A DNA stretch of 64,000 bases. Origin: Rhodopirellula baltica SH 1. Lineage in GTDB: Bacteria; Planctomycetota; Planctomycetia; Pirellulales; Pirellulaceae. This document shows positions 1 through 9,065 of this stretch, piece after piece. The DNA is taken from positions 5,638,001 through 5,702,000 of the forward strand of contig NC_005027.1 in assembly GCF_000196115.1 (NCBI RefSeq), written 5' to 3'. Positions within the stretch are counted from its first letter, which is position 1. Every line of letters begins with the position of its first letter. The notes under the pieces were generated by a model. That model was not told where the DNA came from. It worked only from the letters and a program-made list of their open reading frames with translations, and did no database searches. The position numbers and the translations under genes were made by a program.

Positions 1-1
1 C

Positions 2-1387
2 GATGATTTCTTCAACCTGCTGACGTTCCTTGACGCCCAGTCCGCTAGCGGTCGTGCCGACTACGACACGATTGGCTTTCAAGGTCATTTTCTGTCAGAG
101 CGTTTACCCGCCATCGACCGCGTTCTGGCGGAACTCGATCGTTACGAGAGCTTTGGCCGCAATTTCCAAATCACCGAATTCGACGTGGACGCATTGTTCA
201 TCGATGAGCAAACCCAAGCCGACTTCACCCGGGACTTCTATCAACTCCTGGCCAGCAATCAAGCCGCCAGCCTCTTCACACCTTGGGGGGTCTGGGAAGG
301 CGATCATTGGCGTTCCGAAGAAGAGGCCGCCCTCTTTAACCAAGACTGGACCCCCAAACCCAACGGCCAATGGTTGTTGGACCAAACATCTGACGAGCAA
401 ACGCTTGTTCGAACTGGCGCCAGCGTGGACGCCGTATTAAATCCTGGATCCCATCGCATTCGGATCGAGGCAGATCAGTTCGATGGTTTTTATCTAGTGG
501 ATGCATCCCAGACGGAAGGCGTTCTCACGTTCGTGATTGATGTGCCACCGGACTCAATGGATGACCACTTCACTGCAAACCCATTCGATGTATTGCCGGA
601 CGTCAGCCTCTCGACAGAGACCGCTTTCCAGCAACCGGATGATCAAATTCGGTTTGAATCGAGTTTGGATCTCGATTCGATCGGAGCTGAAAATGGCGAC
701 TGGACGATTGGGTTCGACCTTCGTCCTGACGCACCTCCTGATGGCCAATGGCGTTCGGTCTTGTTCAAAGGCGATGACGACTCCCAACGTGGGCCAGCTG
801 TTTTCCTTCGCCCCAATGACATGCGGTTGCACGTTCGGGTTTCAACGGATCATCGTGACGACGAAGGCTTGGTCAGTGATTCGGAATTGCCACTTGGAGT
901 CTGGTCGAATGTAACCATCGTAAAACGGGGGCAGCGCCTTGAACTCTATCTTGACGGACAGCTCGATCGTGTTCGGATCTTGGTCGGGGATACCTTGGGC
1001 AACGTCGGAGGCTTGACATTGGGCGCTGATTTCCGTCGGCCATCAGGCATTTTTTCCGTGTGTGATCTCGGCGTTCTCTCATCCGCAGTGACCCACGAAA
1101 GCCTAACGCAGTGGACTCTTTGGGGACCAATGAGTCTCCAGAGCATCAGAGGTAACCTAAGTGACAATGACAGTGCCATCTCGCCTGGCGATCTTCTCTA
1201 TGAATGGATTCAACCTGTTGAGGAATTGCTCGGTGGCTCATCGTTCACGCTATCACCAGATGGAAACTTCACATTTGCTGCTGGTTCGCTCTCGGACTCC
1301 GTTGTCACACTTGAAATCAAAGTCCGTCAGGTGACGGGGCAATTCACCATCTCAACTCTGACGATTGAATTGCCTGAGACCGCCTAA
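2..1387 (+). CDS. GH10 endo-1,4-beta-xylanase with LamG domain (5' truncated)
   Basis: The reading frame is open from the window edge, so the start and most of the catalytic barrel are missing. The first 125 or so residues look like the end of a glycoside hydrolase family 10 barrel: IGFQGHF, then ITEFDVD, whose Glu (residue 59 of the fragment) matches the family's catalytic nucleophile, then a PWGVWEGDHWR segment like the usual WG..D.SWR. Residues ~205-375 resemble a LamG/concanavalin-type domain (DWTIGFDLRPD, GVWSNVTIVKRGQRLELYLDGQ), which could bind carbohydrate. The last ~80 residues are beta-rich and unassigned. Inferred role: secreted xylan hydrolysis. The next genes on this strand also suggest an extracellular polysaccharide-handling region. 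The family call is good; exact specificity is inferred. Confidence 0.85.
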   Translation, partial: DDFFNLLTFLDAQSASGRADYDTIGFQGHFLSERLPAIDRVLAELDRYESFGRNFQITEFDVDALFIDEQTQADFTRDFYQLLASNQAASLFTPWGVWEGDHWRSEEEAALFNQDWTPKPNGQWLLDQTSDEQTLVRTGASVDAVLNPGSHRIRIEADQFDGFYLVDASQTEGVLTFVIDVPPDSMDDHFTANPFDVLPDVSLSTETAFQQPDDQIRFESSLDLDSIGAENGDWTIGFDLRPDAPPDGQWRSVLFKGDDDSQRGPAVFLRPNDMRLHVRVSTDHRDDEGLVSDSELPLGVWSNVTIVKRGQRLELYLDGQLDRVRILVGDTLGNVGGLTLGADFRRPSGIFSVCDLGVLSSAVTHESLTQWTLWGPMSLQSIRGNLSDNDSAISPGDLLYEWIQPVEELLGGSSFTLSPDGNFTFAAGSLSDSVVTLEIKVRQVTGQFTISTLTIELPETA

Positions 1388-1546
1388 GGGCCTCGATTGC
1401 GAAAAGTGAGCTTTCTGGATGTAGGGTCTAGACTACCCTCGTGGAAGGGCTTAATGTGACTGGCGGATCCCCCTGAAAGAAGGGGCTGTCGAGGGCTTTT
1501 CATCACGATCGTTGGTGCTGAGCTGAATTTTGACGACCGGACTACT

Positions 1547-2638
1547 TTGAGCGCAACCCAGTCCTCCTCTGATTGCTCGATTGAACTCCGCTATCGGTGT
1601 AGTTCTGAGTTCATACCCATTTTGCAGCATTTGCGGGCATCCATCGTGGTGTCAACTTACAAGCTGGGAAAAGTAGCTGTGATCCAGGCTTCTGGGAGTG
1701 CCCTGGATGTGCGTTTGACGTCGTTCCCAACGGCGATGGGATTGGCAATTCATCCCAGAAAAATCACGGTGGGAACTCGCCGCGGACTGTGGACGCTTGC
1801 GGCTGAGAGAGACATTCCCTGGGAGGCCTCGTCGTCCACTGGGCCATCGAGCAATTCAAAGTCGCTCACACTAGCGGCTCGTGATTATCACATCACCGGC
1901 AACATTAGCATTCACGAGCTGGCATACCACGGCGACACATTGTGGGGCGTCAATACATTGTTTTCGTGCCTCTGCACGTTTGAGACATTGCACAATTTTG
2001 TTCCGAAGTGGAAGCCGTGGTTCATTTCGGAACTCCGTCCCGAAGACCGATGCCATCTCAACGGCATGGCAATGGACGATGATGGGCCTCGCTATGTCAC
2101 TGCGTTGGGGCAAACGGATGTCGGCGGCGGATGGCGGGAAAACAAAATTGACAGTGGGTGTTTGATCGACGTTCGCAACAACCGAATCGTTGCGAGTGGA
2201 TTGTGTATGCCACACTCGCCGCGACTCCATGATTCGAAATTGTTTGTGCTCAATTCTGGCTGCGGCGAATTGTGTGTCTTTGACGAAACGGACGGGCACG
2301 TCGATCCGATCGATGCCGTTCCCGGTTACACCCGCGGGTTGTCGATTGCAGGCCAGTTCGCATTCGTGGGAATGTCCCAGATTCGCGAGTCAAACGTTTT
2401 CGGCGGATTGCCGATTGCCAAAAAGCACGACGCTCTGCGCTGCGGGGTCGCCGTTGTTGATTTGATCTCGGGCCGGAGCGTCGCTTGGTTCGAATTCGAA
2501 ACCGCCGTCGAAGAAATTTTTGCGGTGGAAGTCCTCTGCAACGCCGCTCCCACCCGCATCCACAGCCCCGACTTGGAAGAAGACGACCAAGAACTTTGGA
2601 TCGTACCGCCCTTGAAGGCGCCATCTGCGACTGACTAA
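1547..2638 (+). CDS. TIGR03032 family protein
   Basis: A 363-residue protein starting at TTG. It matches my memory of the TIGR03032 family over most of its length: STYKLGKVAVI near the N-terminus, then IHELAYHGDTLWGVNTLFS, RPEDRCHLNGMA, MPHSPRLHD, LNSGCGELCVFD and PGYTRGLSI. These are the repeated blades of a probable beta-propeller. No signal peptide or membrane segment is visible. The biochemical function of the family is not known to me; members often sit beside large repeat-rich surface proteins, as here, where the ELW-repeat giant follows 62 bases later. Confidence is high for the family and low for any role. Confidence 0.82.
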   Translation: MSATQSSSDCSIELRYRCSSEFIPILQHLRASIVVSTYKLGKVAVIQASGSALDVRLTSFPTAMGLAIHPRKITVGTRRGLWTLAAERDIPWEASSSTGPSSNSKSLTLAARDYHITGNISIHELAYHGDTLWGVNTLFSCLCTFETLHNFVPKWKPWFISELRPEDRCHLNGMAMDDDGPRYVTALGQTDVGGGWRENKIDSGCLIDVRNNRIVASGLCMPHSPRLHDSKLFVLNSGCGELCVFDETDGHVDPIDAVPGYTRGLSIAGQFAFVGMSQIRESNVFGGLPIAKKHDALRCGVAVVDLISGRSVAWFEFETAVEEIFAVEVLCNAAPTRIHSPDLEEDDQELWIVPPLKAPSATD

Positions 2639-2700
2639 CGCTACCGGCGCTAATTGATTTCCCATCACCACGACCTGATTTGACTCTCTCGGACTCAACC

Positions 2701-5700
2701 ATGATCTCTTTCAAGAAACGACGTCAACCGCGGGCTTCACGCAATCGCTCACGGCGGTCATTTGAGTGTCTGGAGCAGCGTCGGTTACTGGCAGTAGATT
2801 TGGTCACTGACATTGTGGCCGATAACATCGCCAGTTCACCCAACGAAGGAATCGCGATCGGAAACATTGCCTACTTCGGCAACACCGACTCGACGGGCGA
2901 AGAGCTGTGGCGGAGCGATGGAACGTCCTCAGGAACCTACCGACTGGCAGATCTCAATCCGGGCGAGTTTGACTCAGCACCAAGAGACTTCCTGCCGTTC
3001 AAGACGGGGTTTGTATTCGATGCTGAAAACAGTTCCGGAGACGTGGGCCTGTTCTACTACGACACGACACTGAGTGAACCTGAGTTGTTACTCGAACGAA
3101 ATTATGCGACTGCCAAAGCCGATGTTTCAGGAACGTTGTTCTTCACGAACTACGACAACATCAACTACGAATATGAATTGTGGAAATCCGACGGCACGGC
3201 TGGCGGAACGATGGTCGTTAAAGACGACTTCACGCAAGGGATTTACTCTGACTTCTCGGCGGCTGGGGGCAAGCTTTTCTTTGCTTACGATGATGGCGTG
3301 CATGGTGAAGAACTTTGGGTCAGCGATGGCACGTATGAAGGCACCGAAATTTATGATGACATCCTTCCGGGGGCTACAGGTTCCGACCCATCCAATTTCT
3401 TTGAAGCCGGCGGCAACTTGTACTTCACAGCAGTTGACGGGACACATGGTCGTGAACTGTGGTCCGCGTCACCTGGTTCAAGCAGCGTCACATTTTTGGG
3501 TGACACGAACCCTGGAATCGCCAACAGCTACCCACGTGATTTTGTTGATTCTGGAGGTCAACTTTTCTACGTTGCGGATGGTTCGTCAGGTGACGTGCTC
3601 ATGACCTCAGGCGGGACATTGGCCAACACCGTTGAGCTTGCGCAGCTTGGCCAAATCGATGATCTGACAGTGGCTGCGGGCACCGTTTTCTTCACCGCAA
3701 CCGATGCAACGACGGGCAATGAACTGTGGAAGTCCGATGGCACTCCTGGGACAACCGGAATTGTTAAAGATATTCAAAGTGGGTACCTCTGGAGTTCCCC
3801 GAGCGACCTGACCGAGTTCAACGGCAACCTGTACTTCGCTGCGGATGGCAGCGATGGGAAGGAGCTCTGGACCAGTGACGGAAGCGAGTTGGGAACAAAT
3901 CTGGTCAAGGATGTTGTTCCAGGAGCAGGTGGTTCCTATCCGAGCAAATTGGTTGAGTCGAACGGACAGTTGTTCTTCGAAGCTTACAATCCGGCGTCCT
4001 CGAGTGGAGAGCTTTGGAAGACGGACGGATCGACCACAGGAACCGTGTTGGTGGAAGATTTGTCGTTGCTCGAACCAACCCCTTATTCCTATCCGTCCGT
4101 TGTCGGTTTTTTGGCGACCAGTTCGCATTTATTCTTCCGCCCTAGCACCACGATTGATTGGTTTTCGACCGACGGAACGCCCAGCACAGCGACAAATTTG
4201 ACCAGCAATTTCGCAAGTTCTGGATCCAATCCAAGCTCCCTGCTCTCAACTTCCCAAGGACTGTTTTTTGCCGCCGACAATGGGCTGTGGAAATCCGATG
4301 GGACAGAAAGCGGTACCATCCGGCTGGACGATCCCATTGCAAATGGTTTTGGGCTCTACCCGCGTGATCTCGTCGAGGTCAACGGGGAGGTCTATTTCTC
4401 TGGCTGGTCGAACGTGGATGGTTACGAGCTGTGGAAAACCGATGGCACGCCTGGTGGTACCATGCAGGTCGCGGACATCAACTCGAGTGGCGATTCTTAT
4501 CCAACCAACCTGACCGCGGTCGGTTCAACGCTGTTCTTTACCGCCAATGATGGAGTCCATGGAAACGAACTGTGGAAACATGATTCGGTTCTCAACACGA
4601 CCTCAATGGTGAAAGACTTGTCGGTCGGTGGTTCCTATGACGGATCATACCCAGACTGGCTAACCGTCTCGGGTGGGATGCTGTACTTTTCTGCGAACGA
4701 CGGAACCGGCGAACAGTTGTACCGAAGCACCGGTGATGCGGCCGGGACGGTGCCGGTCACGCAAGCCGGAACGGGGGACCCCATCCTCTCGCCCACTTCA
4801 CTGACCGATTTCAACGGCGAATTGTTTGTCGAAAGTGATTTTGGACTCTGGACCACGACCGACCAAACCGGAAGCACAACGGTGGGTTCGCTGGGCAATT
4901 TCAGCGGCTACCCCGATTACTACGGCCCTCGATTTTTCGTCGCACATCAAAACGAACTCCACTTCATCGCACGCTCGGACGAGCTATGGAAGACCGATGG
5001 AACGCCCAGCGGCACCGTGTCACTCTTCGATGCAACCACCGACCCGTACGACTACGCTGACGTTGGATACCTCACCGAGGCAGGAGGCTTGCTGTATTTT
5101 GTTGCAGATGCGGATTCGGTTGGATACAACGACTTCGAGTTGTGGAAGTTTGATGGCACAACCGCAAGCGTTGTCAAAGACATCCGAGTGGGTGATGAAG
5201 GTTCCTATCCGCTAGGTCTGACCGAGTTCCAGGGCAAGCTCGTTTTCTCAGCCGATGACGGTGAGTCTGGCCGTGAACTTTGGATGAGTGACGGCACGCA
5301 GAGCGGAACCATCTTGATCGACGACATCCATTCGGCTGTTGGAACCGGATCGCTTGCCAACGACACCTTCTTTGAGTTTGTAGAGTTTGACAACCAATTG
5401 TTCTTCCCTGCCGACAATGGTGTTGTCGGTGAAGAATTGTGGAAATTCACGCTGCCGCAGGTCACGGTGACCAACTCGCCGGTGAGTGTCGACGAGGGGG
5501 CCACCTTCACAGCGTCAGGTACATTGCGTTTTGCCGACACGATCACATCGGTTCCTGCGGGCGTCGTTGACAACCTTGATGGAACCTGGACCTGGACCGG
5601 ATCCTTCGCTGATGGACCGGCAATGGAATCCGTTGTCCTCACGGTCACCGACTCGGATGGGCTAACAGCCTCGGTCTCTTTCGACATGGAAATTGAAGAC

Positions 5701-8700
5701 GTTTTGCCAACCTTTCCAGTAACTGCGTCAGCGGCTGCCGTGGAAGGAGAAACTTACTTTGTAACAGTACATGGCAATGACCTTGTCGATCCCGGTGCCG
5801 ATACGTTGGAAAGCATTCTGATTGAATGGGGTGACGGAACTAGCACGTTAGCACCTCCAGTGACCGCCTTCCCGACTCACGTTTACCCAGACAATGGATC
5901 CTTTGACTTTAAGGTGTTTGCCAACAACGAAGACGGATCGCACCTTGTCAAGTCGGTGACGGTAATTGTGGAAAACGTTTCTCCCGTGGTTGTTCTCGGT
6001 TCCAATACAACTCTCGATCCAATGGACGAGGGGCGGTACACCCGAACACTCATTTTTAATGATTCCGGAGCGGATGAGTGGACCGGGACGGTGAACTACG
6101 GCGATGGAACCATCGAACCTTTAATGATTGGCCCTGGAAAGACGATCCAGCTAGATCATACGTATGCAAGCGAAGGAGTTTTTCAGATCCAGGTGACTGT
6201 TACCGATGATGATGGTGGTTCTGGTTTCCGATTCATGACCGTCGACGTTGACCTCAATACGCCCCCCACTGCATCGGACAATACGGGCACGACGCTGGAG
6301 GACACGGCTCATGTCTTTACCGCGGCGAACTTCAATTTCAGTGATGTTTCGGAACCCTTCGATTCACTTGAGGCGGTTTCTCTTACGACTGTACCATTGG
6401 CCGGAACGTTGTTCTTGGATACGAATGGCAATGGCACCTTCGATGGTGCAAGCGAGGTCCTATCGGCGACTGACGTCGTCGATATCAGCGATATCACGGC
6501 GGGGCGTTTGATCTTTACACCAGCACCAAATGCCAACGGGACGAGCTACGCCAGCTTCGGTTTTGAAGTCAGCGATGGCTTTGAATTTTCGACGACCAAC
6601 AATTCGATGGTCATCGACGTCACGCCGGTGAACGATCTGCCGACGGTCGACGTCGACCAGCCCACTTACACCGTCAACGAAGGCGATGCCGCTTTCGTCA
6701 CTGGCACGTACGGCGACATCGATGGCTTATCCTCCGTGGTTTTGTCGTCGCCTGCCGGCCAAGTCACCAACAACGGCGACGGCACCTGGAGTCTCTTGCT
6801 CCCTACCAGCGATGGTCCAGGCGATTCGCAAACCATCACCGTCACCGCCGATGATGGAACTGACAGCGACGCGGCTACATTCGATTTGGTTGTGAACAAC
6901 GTCACTCCCAGATTTAGTCCGTTCGGCAATCTCAACGTACCGTCAACGGCCTTCGGCGTCTTGAACGAAACATTTTCCTTTATCGACCCAGGTGACGACA
7001 TTTGGACCGGAACGATCGACTATGGAGATGGGACTCCGGTCGAACCTTTGACCATCGATCCGTTAACGAAGACGTTTGTTCTCAATCATACCTACACCCA
7101 GGCATTGAGCTACAACGCCTTGGTCACCATCAGCGATGGTCTGGGAACCGATACTGCAGGAATTGACATCATTGTTCAACCGAGTGCCGATCTCAGTCTC
7201 AGTCTGGTGGCCCACTGGGAATTTGAAGGGGATGCTCTGGAGAGTGCTCCGGAGGGAAGCGTCGTCGATGATGGCACGTTGGTTGGTGCGACGATTGTCC
7301 CCGGAGGTTTGGGCAGCAGTTCGGTTCAGTTCTCTGGGACGGGCCAAGTGATGAGGCTTGCTACTTCATCGGACATCAACGACCGGACGACGGATCAGCG
7401 AACAATCGGTCTGTGGTTTTACCCAACTGACTTGGAGGCCAGCGGACGTCAGGTGCTTTATCAGGAAGGTGGAGCGTCTCGTGGCCTGAATCTCTACCTG
7501 GAGAATGGCAGTCTTCTTGCCGGTGGGTGGAACGTACCGGATGGTTGGGGTGGGACCTGGATATCGGACTCCAGTGTGCAGGCTGACGAGTGGAACTATG
7601 TTGCGTTGGTGTTTGACTCGATAGGAGGTGAACTCCGTCTGCAGCTTAACGGCGGCGTTTCGATCACCGGTGCGGCCCCGGTCTCGATCGCAAGTCATGC
7701 CAATGCGACGATCGGTCGGTCTGAGGGTGGGACGCTATACAGCAACGGTTCTGGTGGCAGCGTTAACATAGCTGGCACATCAGGTCACTACGTTGGCCTG
7801 ATTGATGACACTCGCATTTACAATCGTGTCTTGAATGAGTTGGAGTTGCAGCAACTCTCTTCAGCAGCACCCAGTGCGCCGGTGGACCTGGCCCTCGGCT
7901 TGGTGTCTCACTGGCAATTTGAAGGGAATGTTTTGGACAGCGCCCCCGAAGGTGGTGTAAGCGACGATGGCAACTTGATAGGAGCTGCGATTGTGCCCGG
8001 AGGTTTGGGCAGCAGTTCGGTTCAGTTCTCTGGGACGGGCCAAGTGATGAGGCTTGCTACTTCATCGGACATCAACGACCGGACGACGGATCAGCGAACA
8101 ATCGGTCTGTGGTTTTACCCAACTGACTTGGAGGCCAGCGGACGTCAGGTGCTTTATCAGGAAGGTGGAGCGTCTCGTGGCCTGAACCTCTACCTGGAGA
8201 ATGGCAGTCTTCTTGCCGGTGGGTGGAACGTACCGGATGGTTGGGGTGGGACCTGGATATCGGACTCCAGTGTGCAGGCTGACGAGTGGAACTATGTTGC
8301 GTTGGTGTTTGACTCGATAGGAGGTGAACTCCGTCTGCAGCTTAACGGCGGCGTTTCGATCACCGGTGCGGCCCCGGTCTCGATCGCAAGTCATGCCAAT
8401 GCGACGATCGGTCGGTCTGAGGGTGGGACGCTATACAGCAACGGTTCTGGTGGCAGCGTTAACATAGCTGGCACATCAGGTCACTACGCCGGCCTGATCG
8501 ATGACGCTCGCATTTACAATCGCGTCTTGAGTGAGTTGGAGTTGCAGCAGCTGGCTGCAGCAATTCTGAATTCTCAGGGTAGTTCAGCGATGCTTTCTTC
8601 TCTCACCGTCGCCGCACCCAGCCAAATGGACAGAGAAGACACAAATGCCGATGGAACGGTGACGGCATCGGATGCCCTGAGAGTCATCAACTATATGAAC

Positions 8701-8919
8701 AACGAAAGCATCGCGAAGGCTGAAGGAGAACAAATCAACACCGGATGGTCACGGTTAGATGTCAATGGCGACGGTTCGGTCACTGCGCTGGATGCTCTGC
8801 TCGTGATCAACAAACTCAACCAGTTGGAGCAAGTGCCAGCAAGCGTCATAGTCGATGAGGAAGAGTTTTGGTCAGAAGAGTCTATCGATCAAGTTCTCGC
8901 CGAGGGAAAGCTTTTTTAG
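2701..8919 (+). CDS. Giant secreted ELWxxDGT-repeat / PKD / LamG / dockerin-like protein
   Basis: About 2072 residues from the ATG at 2701; an in-frame TTG at 2680 is an alternative. The N-terminus is basic and ends in ECLEQRRLLA, the motif many planctomycete exported giants carry before the mature chain. Bases ~2880-5450 encode about 17 degenerate ELW(K/R)(S/T)DGT repeats of ~50 residues, probably a beta-propeller or solenoid. Bases ~5460-7190 encode PKD/cadherin-like beta domains (WTGTVNYGDGT, WTGTIDYGDGT). Two LamG domains follow (~7200-7860 and ~7890-8560), nearly identical at DNA level. Bases ~8636-8830 hold two calcium-binding-like repeats, DTNADGTVTASDAL and DVNGDGSVTALDAL, as in type I dockerins. 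No cohesin is seen in the window. Inferred role: cell-surface or extracellular adhesion or carbohydrate binding. Confidence 0.88.
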   Translation: MISFKKRRQPRASRNRSRRSFECLEQRRLLAVDLVTDIVADNIASSPNEGIAIGNIAYFGNTDSTGEELWRSDGTSSGTYRLADLNPGEFDSAPRDFLPFKTGFVFDAENSSGDVGLFYYDTTLSEPELLLERNYATAKADVSGTLFFTNYDNINYEYELWKSDGTAGGTMVVKDDFTQGIYSDFSAAGGKLFFAYDDGVHGEELWVSDGTYEGTEIYDDILPGATGSDPSNFFEAGGNLYFTAVDGTHGRELWSASPGSSSVTFLGDTNPGIANSYPRDFVDSGGQLFYVADGSSGDVLMTSGGTLANTVELAQLGQIDDLTVAAGTVFFTATDATTGNELWKSDGTPGTTGIVKDIQSGYLWSSPSDLTEFNGNLYFAADGSDGKELWTSDGSELGTNLVKDVVPGAGGSYPSKLVESNGQLFFEAYNPASSSGELWKTDGSTTGTVLVEDLSLLEPTPYSYPSVVGFLATSSHLFFRPSTTIDWFSTDGTPSTATNLTSNFASSGSNPSSLLSTSQGLFFAADNGLWKSDGTESGTIRLDDPIANGFGLYPRDLVEVNGEVYFSGWSNVDGYELWKTDGTPGGTMQVADINSSGDSYPTNLTAVGSTLFFTANDGVHGNELWKHDSVLNTTSMVKDLSVGGSYDGSYPDWLTVSGGMLYFSANDGTGEQLYRSTGDAAGTVPVTQAGTGDPILSPTSLTDFNGELFVESDFGLWTTTDQTGSTTVGSLGNFSGYPDYYGPRFFVAHQNELHFIARSDELWKTDGTPSGTVSLFDATTDPYDYADVGYLTEAGGLLYFVADADSVGYNDFELWKFDGTTASVVKDIRVGDEGSYPLGLTEFQGKLVFSADDGESGRELWMSDGTQSGTILIDDIHSAVGTGSLANDTFFEFVEFDNQLFFPADNGVVGEELWKFTLPQVTVTNSPVSVDEGATFTASGTLRFADTITSVPAGVVDNLDGTWTWTGSFADGPAMESVVLTVTDSDGLTASVSFDMEIEDVLPTFPVTASAAAVEGETYFVTVHGNDLVDPGADTLESILIEWGDGTSTLAPPVTAFPTHVYPDNGSFDFKVFANNEDGSHLVKSVTVIVENVSPVVVLGSNTTLDPMDEGRYTRTLIFNDSGADEWTGTVNYGDGTIEPLMIGPGKTIQLDHTYASEGVFQIQVTVTDDDGGSGFRFMTVDVDLNTPPTASDNTGTTLEDTAHVFTAANFNFSDVSEPFDSLEAVSLTTVPLAGTLFLDTNGNGTFDGASEVLSATDVVDISDITAGRLIFTPAPNANGTSYASFGFEVSDGFEFSTTNNSMVIDVTPVNDLPTVDVDQPTYTVNEGDAAFVTGTYGDIDGLSSVVLSSPAGQVTNNGDGTWSLLLPTSDGPGDSQTITVTADDGTDSDAATFDLVVNNVTPRFSPFGNLNVPSTAFGVLNETFSFIDPGDDIWTGTIDYGDGTPVEPLTIDPLTKTFVLNHTYTQALSYNALVTISDGLGTDTAGIDIIVQPSADLSLSLVAHWEFEGDALESAPEGSVVDDGTLVGATIVPGGLGSSSVQFSGTGQVMRLATSSDINDRTTDQRTIGLWFYPTDLEASGRQVLYQEGGASRGLNLYLENGSLLAGGWNVPDGWGGTWISDSSVQADEWNYVALVFDSIGGELRLQLNGGVSITGAAPVSIASHANATIGRSEGGTLYSNGSGGSVNIAGTSGHYVGLIDDTRIYNRVLNELELQQLSSAAPSAPVDLALGLVSHWQFEGNVLDSAPEGGVSDDGNLIGAAIVPGGLGSSSVQFSGTGQVMRLATSSDINDRTTDQRTIGLWFYPTDLEASGRQVLYQEGGASRGLNLYLENGSLLAGGWNVPDGWGGTWISDSSVQADEWNYVALVFDSIGGELRLQLNGGVSITGAAPVSIASHANATIGRSEGGTLYSNGSGGSVNIAGTSGHYAGLIDDARIYNRVLSELELQQLAAAILNSQGSSAMLSSLTVAAPSQMDREDTNADGTVTASDALRVINYMNNESIAKAEGEQINTGWSRLDVNGDGSVTALDALLVINKLNQLEQVPASVIVDEEEFWSEESIDQVLAEGKLF
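7300..7792 (+). repeat. Near-identical internal repeat, copy 1 (LamG coding)
   Basis: This 493-base block recurs 696 bases (232 codons) downstream in the same gene. Comparing the two copies by eye gave one difference, T at 7491 against C at 8187, which is silent. Flanking LamG sequence on both sides is clearly diverged, so identity stops sharply at the edges. Confidence 0.95.
7996..8488 (+). repeat. Near-identical internal repeat, copy 2 (LamG coding)
   Basis: Second copy of the block at 7300-7792, in the same frame, so it encodes an identical stretch of LamG domain. Before and after it the two LamG domains differ at many silent and non-silent sites, which points to recent gene conversion or duplication within an older tandem pair. 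Confidence 0.95.
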
Positions 8920-9065
8920 CTAGTGTGAAAAGGCGAAATCGATGATTACCCTTCCTGGATTTGCTGGGAGATCGATTTGGTTCGATGGTCACCTTCTGAA
9001 GTTGCAAATTAATCAGTGGATACAAAGAACGGCAATATTGTGGTTTTAGAATGGCTTGACGCTTA

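Noticed and set aside
2880-5450. Direct repeats considered as a CRISPR-like array
   Set aside because: They are codon-based protein repeats of about 150 bases with divergent sequence, in a continuous reading frame.
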